A DNA stretch of 64,000 nucleotides from Leguminivora glycinivorella. Taxonomy: Eukaryota; Arthropoda; Insecta; Lepidoptera; Tortricidae. Below are positions 44,745 to 53,430 of the stretch, one piece after another (positions within the stretch are counted from its first letter, which is position 1; every line of letters starts with the position of its first letter). The stretch lies in contig NC_062990.1 in NCBI RefSeq assembly GCF_023078275.1, positions 12,229,549 through 12,293,548 of the forward strand, in the 5' to 3' direction. Position numbers and translations under genes: made by a program. The notes beneath the pieces were generated by a model. The model did not search any database. It was given only the letters and a program-made list of their open reading frames with translations, and had not been told where the DNA came from.

Positions 44745-45060
44745 GTATACTTGCACTAATACCGTGTTTCCGCATGAAATTAATTAGCTACGACTTAAGG
44801 GAAGGGCCGCGGGAACATTCCCGGGAATATTCCCATACACCTGGGAAATCTCGTTAAATAAACAATGTCAAACAAGTAAACTTGCACTAATACCGTGTTT
44901 CCGTATGAAATTAATTGGCTACGACTCCATGAGAGGAGGAACCACAGAACATTCCCTACTTGGGCCACGGGAACATTCCCGCGGTTATGCCACATGTTGG
45001 TATTCCCAAAATGCTTCTGCGTGTAGAGGTATTTGGCTTTTTGTAAAGTTAAGTGCCTAG
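44745..45060 (+). repeat. Insertion-target repeat, with an uninterrupted copy
   Basis: The 60 bp starting at 44,736 (GTCAAACAAGTATACTTGC...) recurs at 44,867 with about three differences, 131 bp later. The second copy is preceded by AAATAAACAATGTCAAACAA, which is the left flank of the foldback element. It therefore shows what the target looked like before insertion. The stretch also contains several GGGAAYATTCCC palindromes. Confidence 0.75.
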
Positions 45061-45064
45061 ACAA

Positions 45065-45165
45065 GATGCAAATCCGTAGCGCACCCTATCTCTCTAAGTA
45101 TGACTCTTCCGTATTGATTAGACGGAGACAGTTGCGAATCGTTCCCCACTGAGCGTTAACGATTG
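45065..45165. mobile_element. Possible MITE remnant
   Basis: CACCCTATCTCTCTAAGTAT and GGAGACAGTTGCG are words resembling the interiors of the small GTAGCC-type MITEs, but the inverted ends cannot be seen clearly. Confidence 0.3.
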
Positions 45166-45256
45166 TGAGTTTAGCTTAGCCGGCTGATAACGCAATACTT
45201 CGTTCTTGACTGCTACTTTTGAAACTGACATTGCTGCCTATGTATTTATAAAGTCA

Positions 45257-45428
45257 CTAGCTTTTGCCCGCGGCTTCACTCGCGTTAGAAAGAGGCAAAA
45301 AGTAGCCTATGTCACGCTCCATACCTTCAACTATCTCCACTTAAAAAAATCACGTCAATTCGTCGCTCCGTTTTGCCGTGAAAGACGGACAAACAGACAC
45401 ACACACTTTCCCATTTTAATATTAAATA
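45257..45428 (-). mobile_element. Helitron copy lacking its 5' terminus
   Basis: The CTAGCTTTTGCCCGCGGC end is intact after A (45,256). The GTGTGTGT/CCGTCTTTCACGG part matches 5,202-5,380. The TCCATACTAATATT end is lost in AT-rich sequence. Confidence 0.65.
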
Positions 45429-46075
45429 TTGATTACAACTTTTAGAACTCATTTACGCATATATGAAATATTCCTCAACATTCCTTCAGGGGAACATTCC
45501 CAAAGCACACCACTAGCCGCGGCATCTACGTGACAGGAATGAGATGTGTTTTCCTGCTCAAATTATTGTCTCTCCAAAATAAATGACTCGTGTATACTTG
45601 ACGAAGTTTCTGTCGTAAAGTTGCGTCTTTGGTAATAAGAAAAGTTTATTTAGTTATTTTATGCTGTCTTTATAGCATAACAAAAACAGTATAAACCCAT
45701 TTTTATTTATATGATGCCAAAATTGACGATTCGGTTGGCCAGATAATGATTCTAGCAAAAGAGTACCATGAAAAGAGAGCTCAAAAGCACAAAAGAGTAC
45801 GATACGCTAACAAAGCGTAAGTGACTGTGTCGTTGGCTAGTTACCCAAGTTTCAAACACACTCCCAATTGTAATTAAGTACACGTAGTTATAGTTACGCA
45901 AAGTTAAATTCGTACTAACACTAACTATCTTATACAAGTTACCCAAATCCCATAAGTATTAAAGTTATAACTAACATCTAAGTGCACAAACTGCAGTCGC
46001 ATTTTGGTACTTAACTGCACAATTTGAAATTGTCGCAAGTTGTCTCACAGATATAGGAAGGAAGGAGATCGGACG
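45429..46075. other. No gene seen
   Basis: AT-rich. A GGGGAACATTCCCAAAG word near 45,490 resembles the palindromes at 44,812-44,985. The minus-strand frame at 45,752-45,946 has no recognisable domain. Confidence 0.4.
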
Positions 46076-46077
46076 TA

Positions 46078-46442
46078 CAGTCAACCAATTGGAACCCTAG
46101 GCCACTGTAAAATTATGTCATAGTGACGTTATAAATCAGATTGTAAGAAATCTCTTACTGTTTTAACTATAAAACTTCCGTGAGACTCATACATATTTAA
46201 AAATATTTTAAGCGGGTTACTCACGTTACTCGTCGGCATACTGCAGTATGCGTCGCGCTCTCGACATGTAAAGGCGGGGTCGCTACTCTTGAGAAAGGTC
46301 CTCGAAATTGGACCGAAACATGTCGAACGCTATATCGACTTAATACGTGAGTAACCCGCTTAAAATATTTTTAAATAAATCTCTTACTGCTTGTCATTTT
46401 GACATGGTTGCAGAGTGGACTAGGGTTCCAATTGGTTGACTG
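46078..46442. mobile_element. TA-flanked MITE interrupted by a second element
   Basis: Inverted ends CAGTCAACCAATTGGAACCC and GGGTTCCAATTGGTTGACTG are flanked by TA on both sides (46,076-46,077; 46,443-46,444). The interior is split by a 216-bp insertion (46,161-46,376), leaving about 136 bp of original element plus the duplicated 13-mer. Tc1/mariner type by its TA. It shares the outer CAGTCAACC word with the MITE at 4,713. Confidence 0.75.
46161..46376. mobile_element. Nested foldback insertion with 13-bp duplication
   Basis: AAATCTCTTACTG occurs at 46,148-46,160 and 46,377-46,389, bracketing the insertion. A perfect 33-bp inverted pair (46,194-46,226 and 46,345-46,377, containing AAGCGGGTTACTCACGT) sits asymmetrically. 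Positions 46,161-46,193 (TTTTAACTATAAAACTTCCG...) lie outside the left arm. Confidence 0.7.
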
Positions 46443-46444
46443 TA

Positions 46445-47126
46445 CCGGGCGATTTGATTTAAAATGTAAGACGATACGATACAGGTCAATTCTCCATACA
46501 AACGCTCTCGACTATTTCCTCCCTGGTTTTTGAAGATAGAGCAATGATTTTTTCAACACAGATTGTTATTATTTTTATCTGTGTCGGACCGTTTAGATTT
46601 TTTCGCTATTTTTATTTTAAAGACGCTAGAGCAAATCAAACATTTCTAAAAACGGCCTTTTTCAATATGGCTCTAAAAAAGGTGTGATACTCAAGATCGG
46701 TAACAATTAGCCAAAAAATAAAGCCAGATTATTTAATTGTTATTCAGATTCTCAAATTTCGTTCCGTTTAAATAAGTTTTGAAGGAGGGAACAGTCGAGA
46801 GTGGAACCTCGATTTTAAAGATTTTTTCGCAATATCTTTTAACTGAGTTGTTCTTAATGGACATTTTTTTTTTTCGATAAATCTAGTTAATAACACTAAT
46901 ATATTTAACTGAAATTCCCAAATTGACAGGGGGACTCCTTTCCATTTTAGCATTTTCGCTCCCGTAGCGTCTTAGCATAATTTCCATGTCTGTGTACATG
47001 CGACCGGCCCGACCAGCGAAGCGAGTCGTGTCATCACGCACGCACAACTGTATGCTCAATGAGCTAACAGCAGAGACACGACTAGTCCGCTCTGTAGAAT
47101 TATATGCTCAAAAGTACCATCGGAAC
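46445..47126. other. No gene seen
   Basis: AT-rich with T runs. It looks like repeat debris (CTCTCGACTATTTCCTCCCT and GGAGGGAACAGTCGAGAGTG occur as an inverted pair near 46,505 and 46,784), but ends are unclear. Confidence 0.4.
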
Positions 47127-47248
47127 GGTATTTTTTTTTTATTATTATAAATGGTCGTACTCTTGGCCACAGACTAGCCAAAGGCAAATACGTGACGATG
47201 GAGTGAGCTCGCCCAGTTCGCTCGCGCTGTTCACCCTTGATTTGAGGT
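47127..47248 (+). repeat. 5' part of the CTTGATTTGAAGGT repeat, split by a LINE
   Basis: CACAGACTAGCCAAAGGCAA, GATGGAGTGAGCTCGCCCAG and CCTTGATTTGAGGT match the copy at 62,985-63,112. The continuation (GATTTGAAGGTTGCCGGGTT) appears only after the LINE tail at 48,146. Confidence 0.7.
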
Positions 47249-47861
47249 GCAAAATACAAGATTTTTAGGTATAATCATTGACAGCCACTGTGATTGGACG
47301 GCGCATGCCGCCAATGTCAGATCTAAAGTAAATAGTTTTATCTTTGCACTTAGACGAATTAGCCAAACTGTTTCAACCCAGGCAGCAATACTCGCCTATA
47401 ATGGTTATGTAAACTCAATTTTACGATATGGACTTGTAGTTTGGGGAAACAGCATTAATAAAGATGCCTTATTTATAACACAGAAGCGTTGTATCAGGGC
47501 TATGTTTGGCATAAAACATTTGGGCTCATGCCGCAATTATTTTATAGAAAACGACATACTCACCTTCCCCTGTTTGTACATTTTTGAAGTCTGTGTTTTT
47601 GTCCACAAGTATAAATACTTGTTTGTAGAGTTCCAGACCATGGGTCCTCGAGTGACGAGAGCACAGCATAAGTTTACTCTACATAAACCTTCTGTTAAAT
47701 TGGCACTTTCATCGAGAAATTCTTATATTATGTGTATTCGTATTTATAATAAATTACCTGACATTTTTAAGACATATAATTTACAGTTATTTAAATCAAA
47801 AGTCCGTGCTTGGCTAGTACAAAATTGTTTTTATAATATAAATGAATTTATTAAATTATGA
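47249..47861 (+). pseudogene. Reverse transcriptase C-terminal fragment (LINE ORF2)
   Basis: About 203 codons remain open to the natural stop. It contains FLGIIIDSHCDW (start of the thumb/connection region in Jockey-type proteins), then RYGLVVWGNS and QKRCIRAMFG, the usual conserved C-terminal block. The YxDD catalytic motif lies upstream and is absent. There is no real start codon: the frame simply begins in the flank with GTG. The frame is undamaged, so the copy is fairly young. Confidence 0.85.
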
Positions 47862-48148
47862 GCACTATGACTTAATGGGATTATATTATGTTTGACTTCC
47901 AATTTATAATTTAATTTTTAATTTTGTATGTTCTTATATTAAGAATGAATAAATAATATGATGTGTATTAACTGCATGATATAATTCCTAGTTAGACTAA
48001 GACGTGTAAGGAATGCTTTGTTTGTACACCTGTAAAGGTAGAGTTTTGGTGATTCCACGAAAATTGTTACAATTAGTATTACTGGCAATGTAACCCATTT
48101 CTCACAAACAATAAAGATTATGATTATGATTATGATTATGATTATGAT
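47249..48148 (+). mobile_element. 5'-truncated non-LTR retrotransposon (Jockey-like LINE)
   Basis: The insertion has 613 bp of ORF2 3' end (up to 47,861), a ~250-bp 3' UTR, an AATAAA signal at 48,110-48,115 and a (GATTAT)n tail. It is bracketed by GATTTGAGGT (47,239-47,248) and GATTTGAAGGT (48,146-48,156), an 11-bp duplication with one base lost. It splits the repeat at 47,127-48,200. Inactive because the catalytic part of reverse transcriptase and the endonuclease are missing. Confidence 0.8.
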
Positions 48149-48210
48149 TTGAAGGTTGCCGGGTTATATGAGCTCGGAAATATAGCCCCCGGCAAGGAAT
48201 TTCTTGATTT
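48149..48210 (+). repeat. 3' continuation of the split repeat
   Basis: GAAGGTTGCCGGGTTATATG followed by AGCTCGG and CCCCCGGCAAGGAATT continues the repeat that was interrupted at 47,248. Confidence 0.6.
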
Positions 48211-49577
48211 TTCTAAGGCTTTTTTTAGACTATTTATTTTAACACATGATTACACAGATACAGATACAACAACAAAAAAAAAATTCAAACATTTACCGCT
48301 CGTTGCTAGTTCAAAATTTGTATTTATTTATTCATGCATATTTTACTAACATGGTTTTTAAATTTACTTACCCTAACCCTAAAACAGTGTTTCTACGAGT
48401 ATGATTTAACATACAATGGAACATATTTTTAAAGATGTGTCATGGCGGTATAGGTGTTGATGTGAAAAGTCAAAACTTGTATTGTTAAGAAAAAAAAAAC
48501 AGAATCAATGAAGTTTAGTTCAGCATTAAATTCACTTTTTGTACATGTATTTTATAAAACTGCGTCGGTGGCAAATAAGCATACGGTCATCCTGATCCTG
48601 ACGCTTGCAACTAAAAAGGTGTTACATGCGACTCATGCGATTGTTGTTGAGCTTTGGCAGCTTTACTCACCGGCAGAAACACAACACTATAAGTCTTATT
48701 TAGACAAAGTTTTTCTTATCGTGTGAATGGATTATACTTAAACTAGATCATATTAATAAATAAATATTTACACTTAATTATATTATAAACCAATCAAAAT
48801 GGTTTCTTAGAATAGTCCCCATTATTCTACGTAATATCCTTCATTGTCATATTTACGTTACGTCATAAAATATTTTGTTACTTACGCCAAAGTGCCCTTT
48901 TATGACATTAAGTGTTAGGGTAAGCGTCCTAGTTTACGACCTTCGTACAATATTAGCTAAAAACTGGCGATTGTCTGGCACTTCTGGCAGACACATGATA
49001 ATATGTTTATGTATAGTGAGAAGTAGGAAGTATAGGAACAGATTTCTGGAGACAGATCTCTGGTCATCAGTGCCCAGTTTTCGCCATAATTTTAGCCATG
49101 ATCTGTCAAAATGCTACATTTTGAAGATGTATTTTAACAGATCAGAGAGAAATATTTCTGTGACTACCATGCATTTTTAATACATTACATACTTCGACAA
49201 CGTAAATTTTAAGGGAAATTACATTAATTGTATAAATAGAAGCGCCCCCAAATGGTTACTTGCTAGAACCAAAATGTACATACATTTTCCGTAAGATATT
49301 AAAAACTCATGTCATGTCATTGTCTACTGCTGTTATTTTCTCGTATCTATTTAGGAAATATACGGCACTTAATAATACATTCAGATAGTGTCTCTATGGC
49401 ACCTTAAATACAGAACAAGATTAATTGAGCGCTACGCCAACAAACTGTTTGGCGAAAATTGAATTTAAGGGACTATTTAACTGAGTTTGTTTTTTCTTTA
49501 AATAAATTTAAAAAAAAAAAATTGGGAACCGCTGTCAAACTATAGATGTAAATGATTTTGGCCCAATAAAACTTTCT
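48211..49577. other. No gene; one repeat fragment
   Basis: AT-rich. A piece of the GCGTCGGTGGCAAATAAGCA repeat (minus orientation) is at 48,559-48,605. Open frames at 48,508 and 48,875 have no recognisable domains. GGGTAAGCGTCCTAGTTTACGA near 48,917 recurs as GGGTAAGCGCGCCAGTTTACGA near 50,187, suggesting another dispersed repeat. Confidence 0.45.
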
Positions 49578-49587
49578 CATTTCTTTT

Positions 49588-50128
49588 TAGGGTTCCGTAG
49601 TCAACTAGGAACCCTTATAGTTTCGCCATGTCTGTCTGTCCGTCCGTCCGTCCGTCCGTCCGCGGATAATCTCAGTAACTAACAGCACTAGAAAGCTGAA
49701 ATTTGGTACCAATATGTATATCAATTACGCCAACAAAGTGCAAAAATAAAAAGTGGAAAAAAATGTTTTGTTAGGGTACCCCCCCTACATGTAAAGTGGG
49801 GGCTGATTTTTTTTTTCATTCCAACCCCAACGTGTGATATATTGTTGGATAGGTATTTAAAAATGAATAAGGGTTTACTAAGATTGTTTTTTGATATTAT
49901 TAATATTTTCGGAAATAATCGCTCCTAAAGGAAAAAAAAGTGCGTCCCCCCCTAACTTTTGAACCATATGTTTAAAAAATATGAAAAAAACACAAAAGTA
50001 GAACTTTATAAAGACTTTCTAGGAAAATTGTTTTGAACTTGATAGGTTCAGTAGTTTTTGAGAAAAATACGTAAAACTACGGAACCCTACACTGAGCGTG
50101 GCCCGACACGCTCTTGGCCGGTTTTTTT
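49588..50128 (+). repeat. GGGTTCCGT/CTTGGCCGG repeat, second copy
   Basis: It starts TAGGGTTCCGTAGTCAACTA, has (TCCG)n at about 49,636-49,660, and ends CGACACGCTCTTGGCCGG with a T run. Same architecture as 1,509-2,105, quite diverged from it. Confidence 0.7.
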
Positions 50129-51033
50129 CTTGTTTGGTCATAAATTCTGTCTTTCGTTTATTGACAAGTGCCATTTCATAATATTAGGGTAAGCGCGCCA
50201 GTTTACGACAGTATTAGAGTCACGCTTAACCACTCTGCATGAAGGGAACGTGTCAAATGAAGCGTGAGCGCAGCGAGGGCGTTTGCACTTGCGCTTACTT
50301 TTGAAATAATATATTTAGTTTCATTCACGTGAGTATAATATAGCGGAAAACCGATCAGTTAACTTCAAAGATCTACTGTAGCGACCTTAATAAACTACTA
50401 GTTTGTACAATTTAAAGTTATGGGTAATGTTTGATCATTATTGAGTTAAATATGGTCTTCGGAGCTTTATCAGAAGTGATAAAAAGTACACTTTTTTGGA
50501 CTGCCCTAAGCTCTAAAAAATTTATTGTAGTCACATCTTATTGCCAACTAACACATACAAGATTTGACTGACCATGAAACGAAAAAGCCCCCAAATAAAG
50601 ATTGAAAAAAAAAGGTTTGACTGACCATTTTGTTACTGTCCCAGATACAATTTTGTTGTTGGACTCTACTATCTAGATGTAATATAGTTTAAGACCATTT
50701 TCTACTCTATGAAATCGGTATTTTAACTAGTCTAACATTCTCATCTACAAAAACGTGCTGTCAAAATGTCAAAATGAATGAAGCGCCTGTTTCAACAAAT
50801 CATAAAATAATCGTCCCAAAAAATAAGTGCAATTAATATTTTATTTGTCTATAAATTACACAATTTACTACCATTTGGCGTGACTGCACACTTGACAGTT
50901 CCTTATCTACTCCCCCGAGAAAATAATTTCGATCTACGTGATAATTGTAAACAAAAAAGCGCTACTGTTCGCCATAACTTTTTTACGATTCCATTAATGA
51001 AAGTTGCCACGCATAAACCGTTTGATTTACAAA
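50129..51033. other. No repeat-defined gene; sequence upstream of a candidate first exon
   Basis: Mostly AT-rich. A 40-bp retroposed insertion is described separately at 50,576-50,615. The last ~150 bp (from about 50,880) may hold the promoter and 5' leader of the exon at 51,034. No TATA box or initiator can be called with confidence. Confidence 0.35.
50576..50615 (+). mobile_element. Minimal (40-bp) retroposed 3' end
   Basis: GAAACGAAAAAGCCCCC, then AATAAA (50,594-50,599), then GATTG and a 9-A run, sits between two copies of TTTGACTGACCAT (50,563-50,575 and 50,616-50,628). It looks like a LINE-mediated insertion truncated to its last few dozen bases. The source transcript is unknown. Confidence 0.6.
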
Positions 51034-51187
51034 ATGGCGGACTTTAATATAATAATCAACGGTGCTTACGTCTTTATCGGACTGCGCAACAATATTCCCA
51101 AGCGCGGATCCAATATAAATGTCACTGTGGAACCATCGAAAACGACGCGTAGCGAAGTCACACTTATCCTGGTTTTTTCAAGAGATG
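51034..51187 (+). CDS. Candidate first coding exon of the Ig-domain gene
   Basis: ATG at 51,034 in a good start context (ACAAAATGG) opens a 51-codon frame (MADFNIIINGAYVFIGLRN... to ...LILVFSRD) that stops at a perfect donor, G|GTGAGT at 51,188. The exon ends in phase 1, exactly what the exon at 62,475 needs; the joined residue is Gly. The chance of phase agreement is one in three, so the link is only suggestive. No signal peptide is evident in the translation, which is odd for an extracellular Ig protein. It could instead belong to another transcript or be non-coding. Confidence 0.4.
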
Positions 51188-52030
51188 GTGAGTACTGTTA
51201 GTACCCCCTAAGGGGCGGATTCCGTCACAACCGACATTTTACGCCTTTCGACGTATTTTACGACCTGGGGAGCCTTAATTATGGCCTGAAATGCCACTGT
51301 CTAATTAAGTTTTCGACTTTATTGGGCTATTACAACGTTTTTAAGTTGCGGCTGATGTTTGTGTACACTTAGTACACTTTACAGGAGTGTGTGAAACCAA
51401 CTAACAAGTTGGGAGGCTAATTTACGCCTCTTTTGTACTTTTGTTGGGCTCGACTGGTTTCTGGTGCACAATATGAAAAAAAAAAAGAAAATGTTGCCGC
51501 TGCTGGCGGCCTTTACGTTGTAAATTAATTAGCATTAATTTCAATATTTAAAAAAAAATGTGCCAGTCTCTATCGATAGACAACGGTTCGAATTATAATC
51601 CTTGTAGTGATTGATGTTCTCACGCTTAAAGAAAGTCTGGTAATGAGTGTTACTAGTACATCCTTCAATTACCCTTAAAAATAACTCCTACCTATGACTT
51701 TTACCGCAAACACAAATGTTTGTGTTGTGTTTGCATACGTAAAATAAATCTGTAGTTTTGAGCAACTCGTGAAAATTGTGTATTTTGAGTTTACAAAAAT
51801 ACCTATCACGAAAAGAATCCTAATTCGCAACTCTTCATTCATAAGGTTTTCATAAAAAGTCCTTGCAGCCTGAATCAATACTTGCCAACAAGCACTCATA
51901 TCACAAGATCTTGCTCTTTCACAAACCTATAAAAAACACATAAACCTACCGCAGCTGAAACCGCCACAAAAATGAAGTGCCACTAAATCCGAATGTTGGA
52001 ATAACTTTCCGCCGCCGTAATGTATAGCTC
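51188..52030. other. Putative intron sequence, no repeat recognised
   Basis: AT-rich, without exons that I can support. Together with the rest of 51,188-62,474 it would be the first intron if the 51,034 exon is real. Confidence 0.35.
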
Positions 52031-52540
52031 TAGGGTTGTAAATAGAAAAAAAACCAAATGTTTTTTTTTCAGAATTATGAAAAAAAACATGAAAAAAACC
52101 GAGCACCATGGTTTTTTTTCTAAATATGGTTTTTTTTCAGATGAACAAATAATACGACAATAACGGTTTTTCGTGAGTTGTGTTTCAATAACAATAACGT
52201 ACATTTTAATTCAATTAACATTCAGTATACAAACGTTTATTGGGGAATCCCCGATGCTGCGTGTAGCGTGGAGAGGCGGTGGTGTTGCCAACAGTAAATA
52301 GTGATAACTACCAACTACAGATTTCGTAAATGTTACTTTTATAAGACCAGAAATTAAAGTTATTTGATTAAATTCGTTTAATAGTTAACATTAAGTCTAA
52401 AAAACCGTATAAAAGTATTAGCTACTTTGCAAATTTTGAGATTTCGTACTTTAGAAAAAAAACATACTCCAGAAAAAAAACAGGTTTTTTTCACGGTTTT
52501 TTTTTCAAGCCAGAAAAAAAACCGTTTTTTTGCAACCCTA
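52031..52540. mobile_element. Non-autonomous hAT element with 8-bp duplication
   Basis: The ends TAGGGTTGTAAATAG and TTTTGCAACCCTA are inverted, and TATAGCTC is duplicated on each side (52,023-52,030; 52,541-52,548). Eight bases and a CAGGGTTGC-like end are typical of hAT. Near both ends there are repeated GGTTTTTTTT/AAAAAAAACC runs that pair with one another. 510 bp, no transposase. Confidence 0.8.
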
Positions 52541-52672
52541 TATAGCTCTCGAGTCAACACTTCACCTAATCGAATACATAGTTTTGAAATGAAATTGAGC
52601 CACATAGAGTTGTTCCCTTCGCGAGAACCGGCGTAACTTGAACTATTTGTTCTTGGACTTCTTTTAACAACA

Positions 52673-53078
52673 TACAATCACGCCTGTATCCCATGAAAGG
52701 GTAGGCAGAGCATATGAAACTACTCAAGTTTCAGTGCCACTCTTGGCAAATAAGGGGTTGACAGAAAACAAAACTTTGACATTGCAGTGACAGCCTCTCG
52801 CCTACGCCACAATTCACCCCGTATCCCACAGTCGCCTTCTACGACACCCACGGAAGAAAGGGGGTGGTGAAATTCAAATCTAGGCAGAGCATATGAAACT
52901 ACTCAAGTTTCAGTGCCACTCTTGGCAAATAAGGGGTTGACAGAAAACAAAACTTTGACATTGCAGTGCCAGCCTCTCGCCTACGCCACAATTCACCCCG
53001 TATCCCACAGTCGCCCTCTACGACACCCACGGGAAGAAAGGGGGTGGTGAAATTCTTAACCCGTCACCACACGGGTCT
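52673..53078 (-). repeat. Family G repeat with internal 179-bp tandem duplication
   Basis: On the minus strand this is the repeat of 3,670-3,932, including CACCACCCCCTTTCTTCC and GGGATACAGGCGTGATTG. The segment starting TAGGCAGAGCATATGAAAC occurs twice (52,702 and 52,881, 179 bp apart) with very few differences, so this copy is a partial dimer. Confidence 0.75.
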
Positions 53079-53171
53079 TTTAATCATTAATTTAAGGCGC
53101 TTGGTACATACGGCAACTAGGTATTATACCTCGGTCGATATAATATTAATAGGTATGGGTCCTGTCAGACA

Positions 53172-53430
53172 AGCGCTGGTGCCCTAGCGGTAAGAGCGTG
53201 CGACTTTCAATCCGAAGGTCGCGGGTTCGAACGCCGGCTCGTACCAATGAGTTTTTCGGAACTTATGTGCGAAATGTCATTTGATATTTCCTAGTCGCTT
53301 TTCGGTGAGAAAACATCGTGAGAAAACCGGACTAATTCCAATAAGGCCTAGTTACCCTTTGGGTTGGAAGGTCAGATGGTAGTCTCTTTCGTAAATACTA
53401 TTGCCTACGCCAAATCTTGGGATGAAGTTT
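53172..53430 (+). mobile_element. tRNA-derived SINE (family S2), head intact
   Basis: The best-preserved tRNA-like head in the window: CCCTAGCGGTAAGAGCGTGC (A-box region) and CGGGTTCGAACGCCGG (B box), ending CTCGTACCA. The body matches 3,066-3,396 but the 3' end is shortened. Confidence 0.8.

Noticed and set aside
53172..53245. Functional tRNA gene
   Set aside because: A- and B-box-like words are present but the stems are imperfect and the sequence continues into the S2 SINE body found at four other places.
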